Shown: positions 54,271 to 63,575, counted from the first letter of the stretch. The stretch is DNA of 64,000 nt from Desulfobacterales bacterium (GCA_026984935.1 JALSRD010000006.1:27778-91777), one strand, 5' to 3'. Made by a program: numbers and translations. Notes: generated from the letters alone by a model not told the origin.

Positions 54271-54486
54271 TTAATCACACGAACTGTGCACGATGGCCTC
54301 TTCCGGGCACACCGCGACGCAGGTGCAGCACTCGATGCACTGGTCGATGTAGGCGGCCACCGCTTTGCCGCCGGTGAGTTCATAGACTTCCCCGGGGCAC
54401 TGGTCCACACACATGGCATGGCCCGTGCATTTGTCATAGTCGACCTCAATGGTCACCGCATCGCTTTTCCAGGTCTTTACATCCAT
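54271..54486 (-). CDS. ferredoxin with a His-substituted first cluster
   Basis: 71 residues. The second motif is complete (Cys50-x2-Cys53-x2-Cys56-x3-Cys60, with an extra Cys54). The first reads Cys20-x2-His23-x2-Cys26-x3-Cys30, so the second ligand is His instead of Cys. The same C-x2-H-x2-C pattern marks [3Fe-4S] ferredoxins, so cluster I may be [3Fe-4S] or an unusual [4Fe-4S]. It is last in the nar-narK series on the same strand, 165 bases after narK, with AAAGGG before the ATG. It may carry electrons for nitrate or nitrite reduction, but this is only inferred from position. Confidence 0.85.
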   Translation of the reverse strand: MDVKTWKSDAVTIEVDYDKCTGHAMCVDQCPGEVYELTGGKAVAAYIDQCIECCTCVAVCPEEAIVHSSCD

Positions 54487-54651
54487 TGTCTGTACCCTTT
54501 CCGTAACATTATCTCTGTTTGGCGTTTTTATCTTTCAGGGTTGTCGCATGGTATGTTCTCAATAAGTTCCGGCAGGCGCGCACAATATGCATTTCGGGTT
54601 CGCTACTGGTGTCCATTCGGAAAAATCGAAACGCAGGGTTGCCGCTGACAC

Positions 54652-55953
54652 TCAGCCGGCGTCGGAGACGGCTGCCGGGGCAAAGCGGTTTAAAACAGCA
54701 AACAGCAAAAGCGCCAGCAGGGACAATCCCAGGAAAACGATAAACCCGCGGGCGTATCCCGCGGCGCCGCCCATTTTGACGAACAGGCCCATGAGCGGCG
54801 GAATGACAAAGCCGCCGAAGGCGCCCAACCCGCCGACAATGCCCGCCGCACCGCCCACCGCCGCAGGGCTGTACTTGGGGACCAGCTTGAACACCGCCGC
54901 ATTTGCAAAGCCCATGCCCAGGGCCATCAGCATCTCGCCGGAAAAGGCCAGTGGAAAAGTGGGTCCCGCCAGGACCAGCAGGGCGGCACCGATACACACC
55001 ACCGTAAAAGACAGCAAAACCACCTTTTCACCGGCCATGCGGTCGGACAAGTAGCCGCCGGCCACCCGCAGCAGGCTCGAGGACAGGGAATAAGCGGCGG
55101 TCAACAATCCGGCTTTGACCAGACTGAACGAAAACAGTTCGGCCCAGTAGGTGGGGAACCAGACCGTGAGTGCGATAAAGCCGCCGAATGAAATGAAATA
55201 GAAATAGGTCAGGATCCAGGTGCGCCAGTCCGAGCCGGCTTTTTTTACGGATGCCATGGCGGTTCCGGTAGGAATCAGCTCCTCGCCACAGGCCAGCAGC
55301 AGGGCGTCCGGGTCGATGTCGATGCCCATCTCGCGGTACTGGAAATAGGGCGCGTCTTTCATGAAGATGGAAACCAGCGCGATCAGGGCCACCAGGAATA
55401 TCAGCCACAGCACGTAGGAGACCGTAAAACCCAGGGAGACCACCAGAAAGGGCAGCAGCAGGGCAAACATCCCGGGCGCCAGGTTCCCCAGCCCGCCGTA
55501 AAGGGCCAGGGCGGCACCCTGTTTTTTCTGGGGATACCAGTAAGAGACCGAAGGGATGCCCACCGAGAAAACCGCAATGCCGCAGCCGCAAAGGACACCG
55601 AAAAACAGGAAAAAGGGGTACTGCGTGACCGTGGGGCTTTTCGATATGCTGAACATGAAGGTGATGCCGGCGATACCGGTGGCCGCCAGGGTCAGGAGGA
55701 TAACGATGGGCTTTTTACCGCCGGAGCGGTCGACCATGGCACCGAAAGGAATCCGCAGCAGTGATCCGCTGAGCGCCGGGCTGGCCGCCAACAGCCCCAT
55801 CAGCAGGGGGCTCATGGCCATGGTCTGTTTGAGTTTGGCGACAATCGGTCCGAAGGCCGAAACACCCGCAAAACCGGCGAAAAAGGCGATCGTAATCCAG
55901 GTCAGGGCCTGTACCGGACTGGACTTGGCATAACAGACGTTATTGTCATCCAT
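54652..55953 (-). CDS. narK: NarK-type nitrate/nitrite MFS transporter
   Basis: 433 residues with about twelve membrane segments. Family-like blocks are RIPFGAMVDRSGGKKP (the MFS loop 2-3), FGVLCGCGIAVFSVGIPSVSYWYPQKKQGAALALYGGLGN around the nitrate signature, and FANAAVFKLVPKYSPAAVGGAAGIVGGLGAFGGF near the second signature. It would import nitrate and/or export nitrite for the reductase. AAAGGAGC precedes the ATG. It lies 71 bases after narI on the same strand. Confidence 0.9.
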   Translation of the reverse strand: MDDNNVCYAKSSPVQALTWITIAFFAGFAGVSAFGPIVAKLKQTMAMSPLLMGLLAASPALSGSLLRIPFGAMVDRSGGKKPIVILLTLAATGIAGITFMFSISKSPTVTQYPFFLFFGVLCGCGIAVFSVGIPSVSYWYPQKKQGAALALYGGLGNLAPGMFALLLPFLVVSLGFTVSYVLWLIFLVALIALVSIFMKDAPYFQYREMGIDIDPDALLLACGEELIPTGTAMASVKKAGSDWRTWILTYFYFISFGGFIALTVWFPTYWAELFSFSLVKAGLLTAAYSLSSSLLRVAGGYLSDRMAGEKVVLLSFTVVCIGAALLVLAGPTFPLAFSGEMLMALGMGFANAAVFKLVPKYSPAAVGGAAGIVGGLGAFGGFVIPPLMGLFVKMGGAAGYARGFIVFLGLSLLALLLFAVLNRFAPAAVSDAG

Positions 55954-56024
55954 GAAGCCGCTCCTTTCCCGACTGCCCGGGCAGCCGGTTCGAAAAACCG
56001 GTGGACGCAGGTGCGCGGATCTTT

Positions 56025-56705
56025 TTAAAGCGTAGGACTGCCCACCTTGCGCCGAAAAACGAGGGGGCGTCTGAAAAAATACATGAAAGGTGCACTCCAG
56101 ATGTGCACCAGCCGGCTGAAAGGCGAAAAGCCCAAAAGTGCCAGGGCGCTTAAAACATGGATTTTGTAACTTAAAGGAACCGCTCCCATCAGGCTGGGCT
56201 GGGGTGAAAAGGTCAGGATACTACGGATCCAGGGAGCGACGCTGTCCAGGACGTAGAAGTGGCCGAAGATCACGTTGTAAATTCCGCTGCCGGTTGCAAC
56301 GGCCAGCCCCGCCAGGGTGATATAGTCGTTTGTCGTAGTGGTCATGCGGATGCGCTGGCGGCGGCGTCTGCGCCAGAGGAGCAACAGGCAGCCGACAAAT
56401 GCCGCCAGCCCGAATACCAGGCCCGTGTAGTAGGCCAGCTGGGTGTGGGCCTGACCGCTGATGCCGGCAGCATCGAACACATACTGGGGAATCAGCAGCC
56501 CGCCGGCATGGCCCAACAGGGTCAGCAGGATGCCGTAGTGAAACAGTGTGATGCCGAAAAAGTGCCCCTTTTTATCGAGGAACTCACTGGAGCGGGCATT
56601 CCAGGCATAGGCATCGGTCACGTAACGCCAGGCGTGGCCCACCACGAAAACCGTCAGGGCGATGTAGGGAAAAACCACAAAGGCCAGAATATTTGCCGTA
56701 GACAT
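56025..56705 (-). CDS. narI: respiratory nitrate reductase, gamma subunit (cytochrome b)
   Basis: 226 residues, five predicted membrane helices, matching NarI. The N terminus has FPYIALTVFVVGHAWRYV, and the heme-b His candidates lie in HAWRYV, LFHYGILLTLLGHAGG and near the C-terminal HVLSALALLGFSPFSRLVH. It takes electrons from quinol at the periplasmic face and passes them to NarH. AAGGAGC precedes the ATG. It follows narJ by about 20 bases. Confidence 0.95.
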   Translation of the reverse strand: MSTANILAFVVFPYIALTVFVVGHAWRYVTDAYAWNARSSEFLDKKGHFFGITLFHYGILLTLLGHAGGLLIPQYVFDAAGISGQAHTQLAYYTGLVFGLAAFVGCLLLLWRRRRRQRIRMTTTTNDYITLAGLAVATGSGIYNVIFGHFYVLDSVAPWIRSILTFSPQPSLMGAVPLSYKIHVLSALALLGFSPFSRLVHIWSAPFMYFFRRPLVFRRKVGSPTL

Positions 56706-56726
56706 GGCATGCTCCTTGTGTTCGGT

Positions 56727-57290
56727 TTAAGGACTGGCATCGTCTTGGCTAAAGGCTCCGGGCGGCCGGTGATCAGTCGCCTGGAGGGACATGCGGTCCA
56801 GATGATCCATCAGGGGTGCATAAACGTTTCCCGATGTCCGGAGGCGCTGTGCGATGGTGTGCACCGCACCCAGACAGGACCACAGACGGTCAGCATTGGC
56901 GGCATCGGGATGGATAGCCAGGAATTCCAACACCATGGGCAGATAGTCTGGCAGTTCCGGCACGGCGGCACCGTACCCGGCCCGGTCGTACACCTGCTGC
57001 AGGGCGCTTAAAGCCCGGCCGCGCTCGGCGTCATCGCCCAACAGGTGGTAGGTCAAGTTCAGGCAGGTGTCCGGCGCCATGTCAAAGGACGCCGTAAACT
57101 GCTCCTGGAGCTCGATCAGCGGTGTATTCTGCAACCAGGCGCTGAATCGCTGCAAAATGCCACGTGCCCGCGGGTCGTCGATCGCCGCGATGGCCTCCGA
57201 AATCTCCGGCAGGCTGCGCATCAGCGCGTCGTCCGGATACTGCAGCAGAAAAGCGATCAGTTTGAACTGTTTTTGGCGCTGCACCGTCAT
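56727..57290 (-). CDS. narJ: nitrate reductase molybdenum-cofactor assembly chaperone (delta)
   Basis: 187 residues, slightly shorter than E. coli NarJ (236). The TorD/DmsD-like fold is suggested by FKLIAFLLQYPDDALM, FTASFDMAPDTCLNLTYHLLGDDAERG and the LPMVLEFLAIHPD motif. It binds the apo NarGH complex and allows Moco insertion. GAGG is 7 bases before the ATG. Unlike in most nar operons it does not abut narH; a 426-base gap separates them. Confidence 0.93.
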   Translation of the reverse strand: MTVQRQKQFKLIAFLLQYPDDALMRSLPEISEAIAAIDDPRARGILQRFSAWLQNTPLIELQEQFTASFDMAPDTCLNLTYHLLGDDAERGRALSALQQVYDRAGYGAAVPELPDYLPMVLEFLAIHPDAANADRLWSCLGAVHTIAQRLRTSGNVYAPLMDHLDRMSLQATDHRPPGAFSQDDASP

Positions 57291-57716
57291 CTGGCATCCT
57301 CACAGCAACCGTTGCAGGAGGGTAAATTGCGATTGCCGGTAAAAGCGGTTGCACGTTTCAGTTTCAGACCGCTGACGCGAACCCGCAGTACAACGCGACG
57401 ATGAGGCCGGCGGTGAATCGTATCCGCAAACACCAAGCTGTCGCGGGATTTCCGTAGTAAAAGCAATGACCATGGCAAAGACCGGCTCTTTTTGGGGCCA
57501 GAACCGGCCGAGCAAGAGAAGTTTCCTGAAACTTGACGCTTTCCACCTGCCATCGGCCAACGATTTTTCAGCAGACCACGAAATTGAGATTTTTCAACTC
57601 TTCCTCACCGCACCCCTATCAGCCAACTGTCAGCCGCCAAGACTTCCGTTGCGTCGGTTTTTTCCGGCCCCCGGGGCCGATTGGCAACCATCGGTCCAGA
57701 TTTATACCCCTTGCGG
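57291..57716. other. unexplained 426-base gap inside the nar operon
   Basis: The stretch between narH and narJ has less GC than its neighbours and contains short minus-strand ORFs (60-88 codons) in all three frames, none with a recognisable family. One frame has a hydrophobic run (FTAGLIVALYCGFASAV) that could be a relic of a membrane gene. No terminal repeats, tandem repeats or clear promoter were seen. It may be a decayed gene, a regulatory spacer or an old insertion. Confidence 0.5.
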
Positions 57717-59147
57717 TCAATCCGGGGAGCACCCGGCAAACCCGCAGCGTCCCTGTTCCGGGTACAGCGGCGCATCTTCCGCTCCGCTGGACGTGGGGAT
57801 CACAAAACGGTCCTTTCGGCGGGCGATGGCCAGCAGTTCGTACATTTCCTGTATGGTTCCGGCCGTCAGTCCGGCATCGGAAAGCGGCTGCGTCTCCGCG
57901 CTGTCGCCGACGCGCTGTGTGCGCATGTAATTCCGCATAGCCGCCAGCTTTTGCAATGCACGCCGTACCGGCAGCTCATCGCCGGCGGTCAGCAGGTTGG
58001 CCAGGTAGGTGACCGGAATGCGCATGCGGTCGATGGCCGAAAAGGCGTCGGCGTCGCCCACTGCGCCGCTGACAGGACTCAGCGGCGGGATGTACCACAC
58101 CATGGGCAGGGTGCGGAACTCGGGGTGCAGCGGCAGGGCCAGTTGCCACTGTTTGATCAGCTTGTAGGCCGGCGAGCGGGCAGCGGCGGCGAGCACATTG
58201 GGAGAAAGGCCCTGGAAGCGGGCGGCGGCCGTCACTTCCGGGTCGCAGGGGTCGAGCATCACGTCCAGGTGCGCGGCGTAGATGTCCTGCGTTTGCGGCT
58301 GTGCGGCGGCCCACTGGATGCGGTCGGCATCGTACAGTATGACGCCCACATAGCGGATGCGGCCCACGCAGGTGCGGGCGCACAGCGTCGGCAGGCCGGC
58401 TTCGGTGCGCGGGTAGCAGAAGAGGCACTTCTCCGAACGGCCGTTTTTCCAGTTGAAGTAGACTTTTTTATAGGGGCATCCCGACACGCAGTAGCGCCAT
58501 CCCCGGCAGCGCTCCTGATCCACCAGCACGATGCCGTCCTCTTCGCGCTTGTAAAGGGCGCCGGATGGACACGACGCCACACAGGCCGGGTTGAGGCAGT
58601 GCTCGCACAGCCGGGGCAGGTAAAATAAAAAGACCCTTTTGAAGGTCAGGTAGACGGCATGTTCTATGTTCCGGAAGTTGACGTCCTGCCTGCCGGTTTT
58701 ATTGACGCCGGCCAAATCGTCTTCCCAGTTGGGCCCCCACTGGATGCGCATGGCATCTCCGGTGATCTGCGACCGGGGGCGTATGGCGGGCTGATGTTTT
58801 TGGGTTGGGCTGGAAATCAAATGGCCGTAGTCGTAGGTCCAGGGTTCATAGTAGTCGTCTATCGCGGGAAGATCGGGGTTGTGGAAAATGCGTGCCGCCT
58901 TGACCGCGCGCCCGCCGGCCTTCAGTGCCAGCTTGCCGTTTTTCAGGATCCAGCCGCCGCGGTGCATATCCTGGTTTTCCCACTGGCGGGGGTATCCGAT
59001 GCCCGGTTTGGTCTCCACGTTGTTAAACCACATGTATTCAGTGCCGGAGCGGTTGGTCCACACATTTTTGCACGGGATGCTGCAGGTGTGGCAGCCGATG
59101 CACTTGTCCAGGTTCAATACCATTGCCATCTGGGCTTTAATCTTCAT
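57717..59147 (-). CDS. narH: respiratory nitrate reductase, beta subunit
   Basis: 476 residues carrying four FeS clusters. The first motif has Cys16, 19, 22 and 26 exactly as in E. coli NarH. CRGWRYCVSGCPYKKVYFNW contains the Trp that makes one cluster [3Fe-4S]. Further Cys motifs are in CEHCLNPACVASCPSGA and KCLFCYPRTEAGLPTLCARTC. It transfers electrons from NarI to NarG. It overlaps narG by 11 bases. Confidence 0.96.
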   Translation of the reverse strand: MKIKAQMAMVLNLDKCIGCHTCSIPCKNVWTNRSGTEYMWFNNVETKPGIGYPRQWENQDMHRGGWILKNGKLALKAGGRAVKAARIFHNPDLPAIDDYYEPWTYDYGHLISSPTQKHQPAIRPRSQITGDAMRIQWGPNWEDDLAGVNKTGRQDVNFRNIEHAVYLTFKRVFLFYLPRLCEHCLNPACVASCPSGALYKREEDGIVLVDQERCRGWRYCVSGCPYKKVYFNWKNGRSEKCLFCYPRTEAGLPTLCARTCVGRIRYVGVILYDADRIQWAAAQPQTQDIYAAHLDVMLDPCDPEVTAAARFQGLSPNVLAAAARSPAYKLIKQWQLALPLHPEFRTLPMVWYIPPLSPVSGAVGDADAFSAIDRMRIPVTYLANLLTAGDELPVRRALQKLAAMRNYMRTQRVGDSAETQPLSDAGLTAGTIQEMYELLAIARRKDRFVIPTSSGAEDAPLYPEQGRCGFAGCSPD

Positions 59148-62100
59148 ACCAGTCCACCTCCCCGGCCTTGCGCACGACGATCACTTCGTCGCGCTGCGAC
59201 CCCACCGGCCCGTAGTAGTTGAAGCCGTAGCTGAGCTGGGCGTAGCCGCCGATCATGTGCGTGGGTTTGACCATGATGCGCGTCACGCTGTTGTGTGTCC
59301 CGCCCCGCTGGCCGGACATTTTGGATCCGGGGGTATTGATGAGCCGCTCCTGGGCGTGGTACATGAAGGCCTTGCCCGGCGGTATGCGGTGGCTGACCAC
59401 GGCCTTGGCCATGACCACGCCGTTGACGTTGAAGCACTCCAGCCAGTCGTTGTCGCCGGCACCCAATCTCTTGGCGTCCTCGTCGTTGATCCAGATGGCC
59501 TCGCCGCCGCGAAAGAGCGTCAGCATGGTCAGGGTATCGGAGTAGGTGCTGTGGATGGACCACTTGGAGTGCGGCGTCAGGTAGTTTAAAATCAGCTCGG
59601 GCTGGTCGCCGCGTTTGACTTTCGTCGATCCCAAAGCCTGCATGTCCAGAGGCGGCCGGTACAGCGGCAGGCTCTCGCCGAAGTCGCGCATCCAGGGATG
59701 GTCCAGATAAAAGTGCGCCCGCCCGGTCAGCGTGCGAAAGGGAATTTTTTCCTCGATGTTGATTACAAAGGGCGCATAGCGCCGCTGGTGGGACTCGATG
59801 CCGCTCCAGACGGGAGAGGTAATGATCTTGCGCGGCTGGGCCGTGATGTCGTTAAAATCGATTTTTTCGGCCTGCCGTTGGCGGCTCAGGTGCGCCAGTG
59901 CCAGGCCGGTCTTTTTTTCAACCCCGCGCCAGGATTTGACCGCCGTCTCTCCGTTTGTTTCCGGCGCCAGGCAGAGGATAGCCTCGGCCACCTGCCGGCC
60001 GGTCTCCAGCAACGGCATACCGCAGCTGACCCCCGGCTGGTGTACAACACCGACTTTTTCTTTCAACGCCTCATATTCTTCTGCGGCTTTCCAGGAAACG
60101 CCTTTGGACCCCACACCGGCGCGGTGCACCAGAGGGCCTAAGGCCGTCATCATGTCGTAGGTATCGGCAAAGCGCCGCGTGACCACTGTAAGATTCGGCA
60201 GGTTGCGGCCGGGGATGGGCTCAGCCTCCCCACCGTGCCACGGGGCAACTTCAGGCTGCATGATCTCGCCGGGGCTGTCGTGCTGCAGGGCCGTGGCCAC
60301 CAGATCCTTTCTCTCGCCCAGGTGCACAGCCGCAAGTTCTGAGAATTTTTCGGCGATGGCTTTAAACTGCTCCCAGTTGGTGCGCGCTTCCCAGGGTGGA
60401 TCGATGGCGGGATTGAAGGGGTGGATAAAGGGGTGCATGTCGGTGGTGCTCAGGTCGTGCATCTCGTACCAGCTGGCCGCCGGCAGGGCCACGTCGGCGT
60501 ACATCGCGCTGGTGGACATGCGCAGTTCGCAGGTCACCAGCAGGTCCAGTTTGCCCTCGGGCGCCGGATCGCGCCAGCGGATCTCGTCGGGACGTACGGC
60601 GGCATCGCTGTTGAAAACCGCGCTGTCCACCCCCAGCAGGTGTTTCAAAAAATATTCGTGGCCCTTGCCGCTGGCCCCCAGCAAATTGGCGCGCCACAGA
60701 AAGAGCACCCGCGGAAAATTGGCGGGATCGTCGGGGTCCTGGATGGCGAATTTCAGCTTCTTTGCTTTGAGCTGTTTCACCGCGTAAGCGACGATCTCGT
60801 CGTCGTCGGCCGCACCGGCGGCGGTTGCCGCATCACAGAGCGCGATGGGGTTGCAGTCGAACTGGGGGTAGGACGGCAGCCAGCCCTGGCGGGCGGCGAT
60901 GACGTTGTAGTCGGCCGCATGACGGTGTTTCAAGGAACTGGCAAAGGGCGACATGAGGGCTTTTGCGTCCAGATTGTCGTAGCGCCACTGGTCGCTGGCA
61001 AAGTAAAAAAAGGAGGTGCCGTTCTGCTGGCGCGGCGGGCGCTGCCAGTCCAGTGCGAAGGCCAGCTGGGCCCAGGCCGCCTGGGGGCGGACCTTTTCCT
61101 GTCCCACGTAATGTGCCCAGCCGCCGCCGTTGACGCCCTGGCAGCCGCACAACGTGGTCAGGTTCAAAATGGCGCGGTAGGCCATGTCGCTGTGAAACCA
61201 GTGGTTGGTGCCGGCGCCTAAAAAGATCATGGACTTGCCGCGGGTTTTTTCGGCATTTTCGGCAAATTCGCGCGCCACGCGGATGACGTCGGCGCGCGGC
61301 ACCCCGGTGATGCTCTCCTGCCAGGCCGGGGTGTAGGCCGTCGGGTCATCATAGCTGGGCAGGACTCCCTTTTCAGGCGCCGCGCCATTGGGCGCCAGGC
61401 CCAGGTGGGCCACCAGCAGATCGAACACGGTGGCCACCAGCAGGTCTCCGTCAGGCGTGGCTACGGATTTGACCGGCACGCGGCCGGTGGCCGGCTGCGC
61501 ACCGGCCAGCTCGAAGCGTGCAAAACCCGCCTGAACCCACTGGTCACAACTGCCGGCAAAACTGAGCTGCGGCGAGAGTGGCCGGTCGTCGGCGTCGCGC
61601 AGGTTCAGGTTCCAGCGGCCGCTATCGTCCCAGCGGAAACCGATGCTGCCGTTGGGGACGCAAAAACGCTGGCCGGCGTCGTCGTAGAGCATGGTTTTCC
61701 AGTCCGCGTTTTTGACTTCCAGCCCGAAATCGGAAGCCCGCAAAAAACGGCCGGGTACATAGGGAATTTGCGGGTCCGCACGTTTTTCGAGCACGACCAC
61801 GAAGGGCAGGTCGGTGTAGCGTTTGGCATAATCGGTGAAATAGTCGGACTGCCGCTCAAGGTAGAATTCCCTGACGATCACGTGCGTCATGGCCATGGCC
61901 AGCGCTCCGTCGGTACCGGCCCGGGCCGGCAGCCATGTGTCGGCAAACTTGACGTACTCGGCGTAGTCCGGCGCCACGGCCGTCACGCGCGTGCCGCGGT
62001 AGCGCGCCTCGGTGAAAAAATGGGCGTCGGGCGTGCGCGTCATGGGCAGGTTGGTGCCCCAGACGATCATGTAGGTGGACGCATACCAGTCCGCGCTTTC

Positions 62101-62844
62101 GGGCACGTCGGTTTGTTCCCCCCAGACCTGCGGCGAGGCCGGCGGAAGGTCACAGTACCAGTCGTAGAAACTGATCATGGAGGCCCCGATCAGCGAAAGG
62201 AAGCGCGCGCCCGATGCATAGCAGACCATGGACATGGCCGGGATGGGTGTAAAGCCGAAGATGCGGTCCGGACCGTGGGTTCCGATGGTGGATACCAGCG
62301 AGGCGGCCACCAGGGTGGCGGCTTCGTCCCAGGATGCGCGCACGAATCCGCCCTTGCCGCGTAACTGCTGGTACCGGCGGCGTTTTTGGGGATCATCGGC
62401 AATGGACTTCCAGGCGTCGACCGGGTCTTTGTGTTCAGCGATGGCCAGACGCCACATTTCCAGCAGGGCGGAACGGATCAGCGGATGCTTGAGGCGCACC
62501 GGGCTGTAAGTATACCAGGAGAAGGTCGCCCCACGCGGACAGCCGCGCGGTTCGTGGTTGGGATACCCCGCACCGCAGGCCGGATAATCGGTGCGCTGGG
62601 TTTCCCAGACGATGATGCCGTCTTTGACGTATACGTCCCACGAGCAGGAACCGGTGCAGTTGACGCCGTGCGTTGAGCGCACCTTTTTGTCGTACTGCCA
62701 GCGCCGGCGGTAGAATTTCTCCCACTGCCGCTGTCCGCAACGGATTTCACCCCAGTTCCCGGATACGCGTTCCTCACGGCATCCGAATACGCTGCCCTGC
62801 TGGCGTAGAAAGCGCAGCGCCTGAAAAATCTTGCTGGCGGCCAT
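59137..62844 (-). CDS. narG: respiratory nitrate reductase, alpha subunit (bis-MGD)
   Basis: 1235 residues (E. coli 1247). The N-terminal FS0 cluster has His59, Cys63, Cys67 and Cys102, where E. coli has His49, Cys53, Cys57 and Cys92. The YDWYCDLPPASP block contains the Asp that ligates Mo. WGTNLPMTRTPDAHFFTEARY and HEPRGCPRGATFSWYTYSP match the E. coli enzyme closely. No Tat signal, so the active site faces the cytoplasm. It is first in the operon. Nitrate is reduced to nitrite. Confidence 0.97.
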   Translation of the reverse strand: MAASKIFQALRFLRQQGSVFGCREERVSGNWGEIRCGQRQWEKFYRRRWQYDKKVRSTHGVNCTGSCSWDVYVKDGIIVWETQRTDYPACGAGYPNHEPRGCPRGATFSWYTYSPVRLKHPLIRSALLEMWRLAIAEHKDPVDAWKSIADDPQKRRRYQQLRGKGGFVRASWDEAATLVAASLVSTIGTHGPDRIFGFTPIPAMSMVCYASGARFLSLIGASMISFYDWYCDLPPASPQVWGEQTDVPESADWYASTYMIVWGTNLPMTRTPDAHFFTEARYRGTRVTAVAPDYAEYVKFADTWLPARAGTDGALAMAMTHVIVREFYLERQSDYFTDYAKRYTDLPFVVVLEKRADPQIPYVPGRFLRASDFGLEVKNADWKTMLYDDAGQRFCVPNGSIGFRWDDSGRWNLNLRDADDRPLSPQLSFAGSCDQWVQAGFARFELAGAQPATGRVPVKSVATPDGDLLVATVFDLLVAHLGLAPNGAAPEKGVLPSYDDPTAYTPAWQESITGVPRADVIRVAREFAENAEKTRGKSMIFLGAGTNHWFHSDMAYRAILNLTTLCGCQGVNGGGWAHYVGQEKVRPQAAWAQLAFALDWQRPPRQQNGTSFFYFASDQWRYDNLDAKALMSPFASSLKHRHAADYNVIAARQGWLPSYPQFDCNPIALCDAATAAGAADDDEIVAYAVKQLKAKKLKFAIQDPDDPANFPRVLFLWRANLLGASGKGHEYFLKHLLGVDSAVFNSDAAVRPDEIRWRDPAPEGKLDLLVTCELRMSTSAMYADVALPAASWYEMHDLSTTDMHPFIHPFNPAIDPPWEARTNWEQFKAIAEKFSELAAVHLGERKDLVATALQHDSPGEIMQPEVAPWHGGEAEPIPGRNLPNLTVVTRRFADTYDMMTALGPLVHRAGVGSKGVSWKAAEEYEALKEKVGVVHQPGVSCGMPLLETGRQVAEAILCLAPETNGETAVKSWRGVEKKTGLALAHLSRQRQAEKIDFNDITAQPRKIITSPVWSGIESHQRRYAPFVINIEEKIPFRTLTGRAHFYLDHPWMRDFGESLPLYRPPLDMQALGSTKVKRGDQPELILNYLTPHSKWSIHSTYSDTLTMLTLFRGGEAIWINDEDAKRLGAGDNDWLECFNVNGVVMAKAVVSHRIPPGKAFMYHAQERLINTPGSKMSGQRGGTHNSVTRIMVKPTHMIGGYAQLSYGFNYYGPVGSQRDEVIVVRKAGEVDWYED

Positions 62845-62942
62845 CGTGCTACCTCCGTGGCTGGGTGTGACGTCTGCCGGCTCAGCGCCCGGAAAACGCA
62901 GGTACGGCTGGCTTGGTTGTATTTTTTATGCGGATCTTACCA

Positions 62943-62965
62943 CATTGTGTGCTCGCCGCACAATG
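62943..62965. promoter_or_regulatory. palindrome upstream of narG
   Basis: CATTGTG and CACAATG form a perfect 7-bp inverted repeat with 9 bases between. It lies about 100 bases before the narG ATG and near AT-rich minus-strand stretches that could be -10 elements (62934-62939 and 62925-62930). It does not match FNR (TTGAT-N4-ATCAA) exactly, though a TTGTG-type half is CRP/FNR-like. A nitrate- or oxygen-responsive operator is possible. Confidence 0.4.
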
Positions 62966-63109
62966 AAATTCGTATGCCCGCCATGATTGATCATTGCCCC
63001 AATTCCCGGTGAATCAGGAGAATCGCTTGAGCTTTACGGTGGTTTTGAGAACATGCATCGCTGTCAGCGCATTCCAGCCGGCGCGACGGCCGCAAAGGGT
63101 TGCACGGCC

Positions 63110-63559
63110 TTATCGTTTGGGCAAAATTTCTTCGGGAAGCTTCGGGAAACGTTTTTTAAGTTCAGAAAAGAAATCAGGATTACCGAGACATTGCGGGTTG
63201 TCATCTTCGGTGCATGCCAGTTCCGCCACGATCCAGATCCCTTTTTGCCGGCGCACAAGGGCAAAAATGTCTTCATAACGATTTTGGCCGTCCGCCGATC
63301 GGGGCAGAACATGTATCCAGGACCATCCGTCCTTGACTTTCAGGGATTTTACGACAAATACCAGGTCGGTTCCCAGCAAGCCCTGCATCCTTTGCCGCAG
63401 CGCATCAAGGATGGCCCGGCGTACCGGATTTCCGGGCTGCTGATTCCCGGAAGACGCAAAAGCCAATGGGGTCGCCAGGATAGAGAGGACCAGGCAGAAT
63501 GCGGCCAGCCGGCGAATCGCTGCCACCAATCCGTGGAGGTCGTCTGTTCTTGGCGGCAT
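63110..63559 (-). CDS. small secreted protein of unknown function
   Basis: 149 residues. The N terminus has a positively charged start and a hydrophobic run ending in ATPLAFA, a good signal peptide, so the protein is probably periplasmic. The mature part has the pattern VVKSLKVKDGWSWIHVLPRS with a WIVAELACTEDDNPQC pair of Cys. I do not recognise the family. AGGAGG before the ATG at 63559 sets the start. It follows the repeat-protein gene on the same strand by 16 bases and so probably shares its transcript. Confidence 0.75.
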   Translation of the reverse strand: MPPRTDDLHGLVAAIRRLAAFCLVLSILATPLAFASSGNQQPGNPVRRAILDALRQRMQGLLGTDLVFVVKSLKVKDGWSWIHVLPRSADGQNRYEDIFALVRRQKGIWIVAELACTEDDNPQCLGNPDFFSELKKRFPKLPEEILPKR

Positions 63560-63575
63560 GGCTATCCTCCTGCCA

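Noticed and set aside
62983..62994. ATGATTGATCAT as an FNR box for narG
   Set aside because: An FNR site needs TTGAT-N4-ATCAA; here the arms are 2 bases apart and the match is partial.
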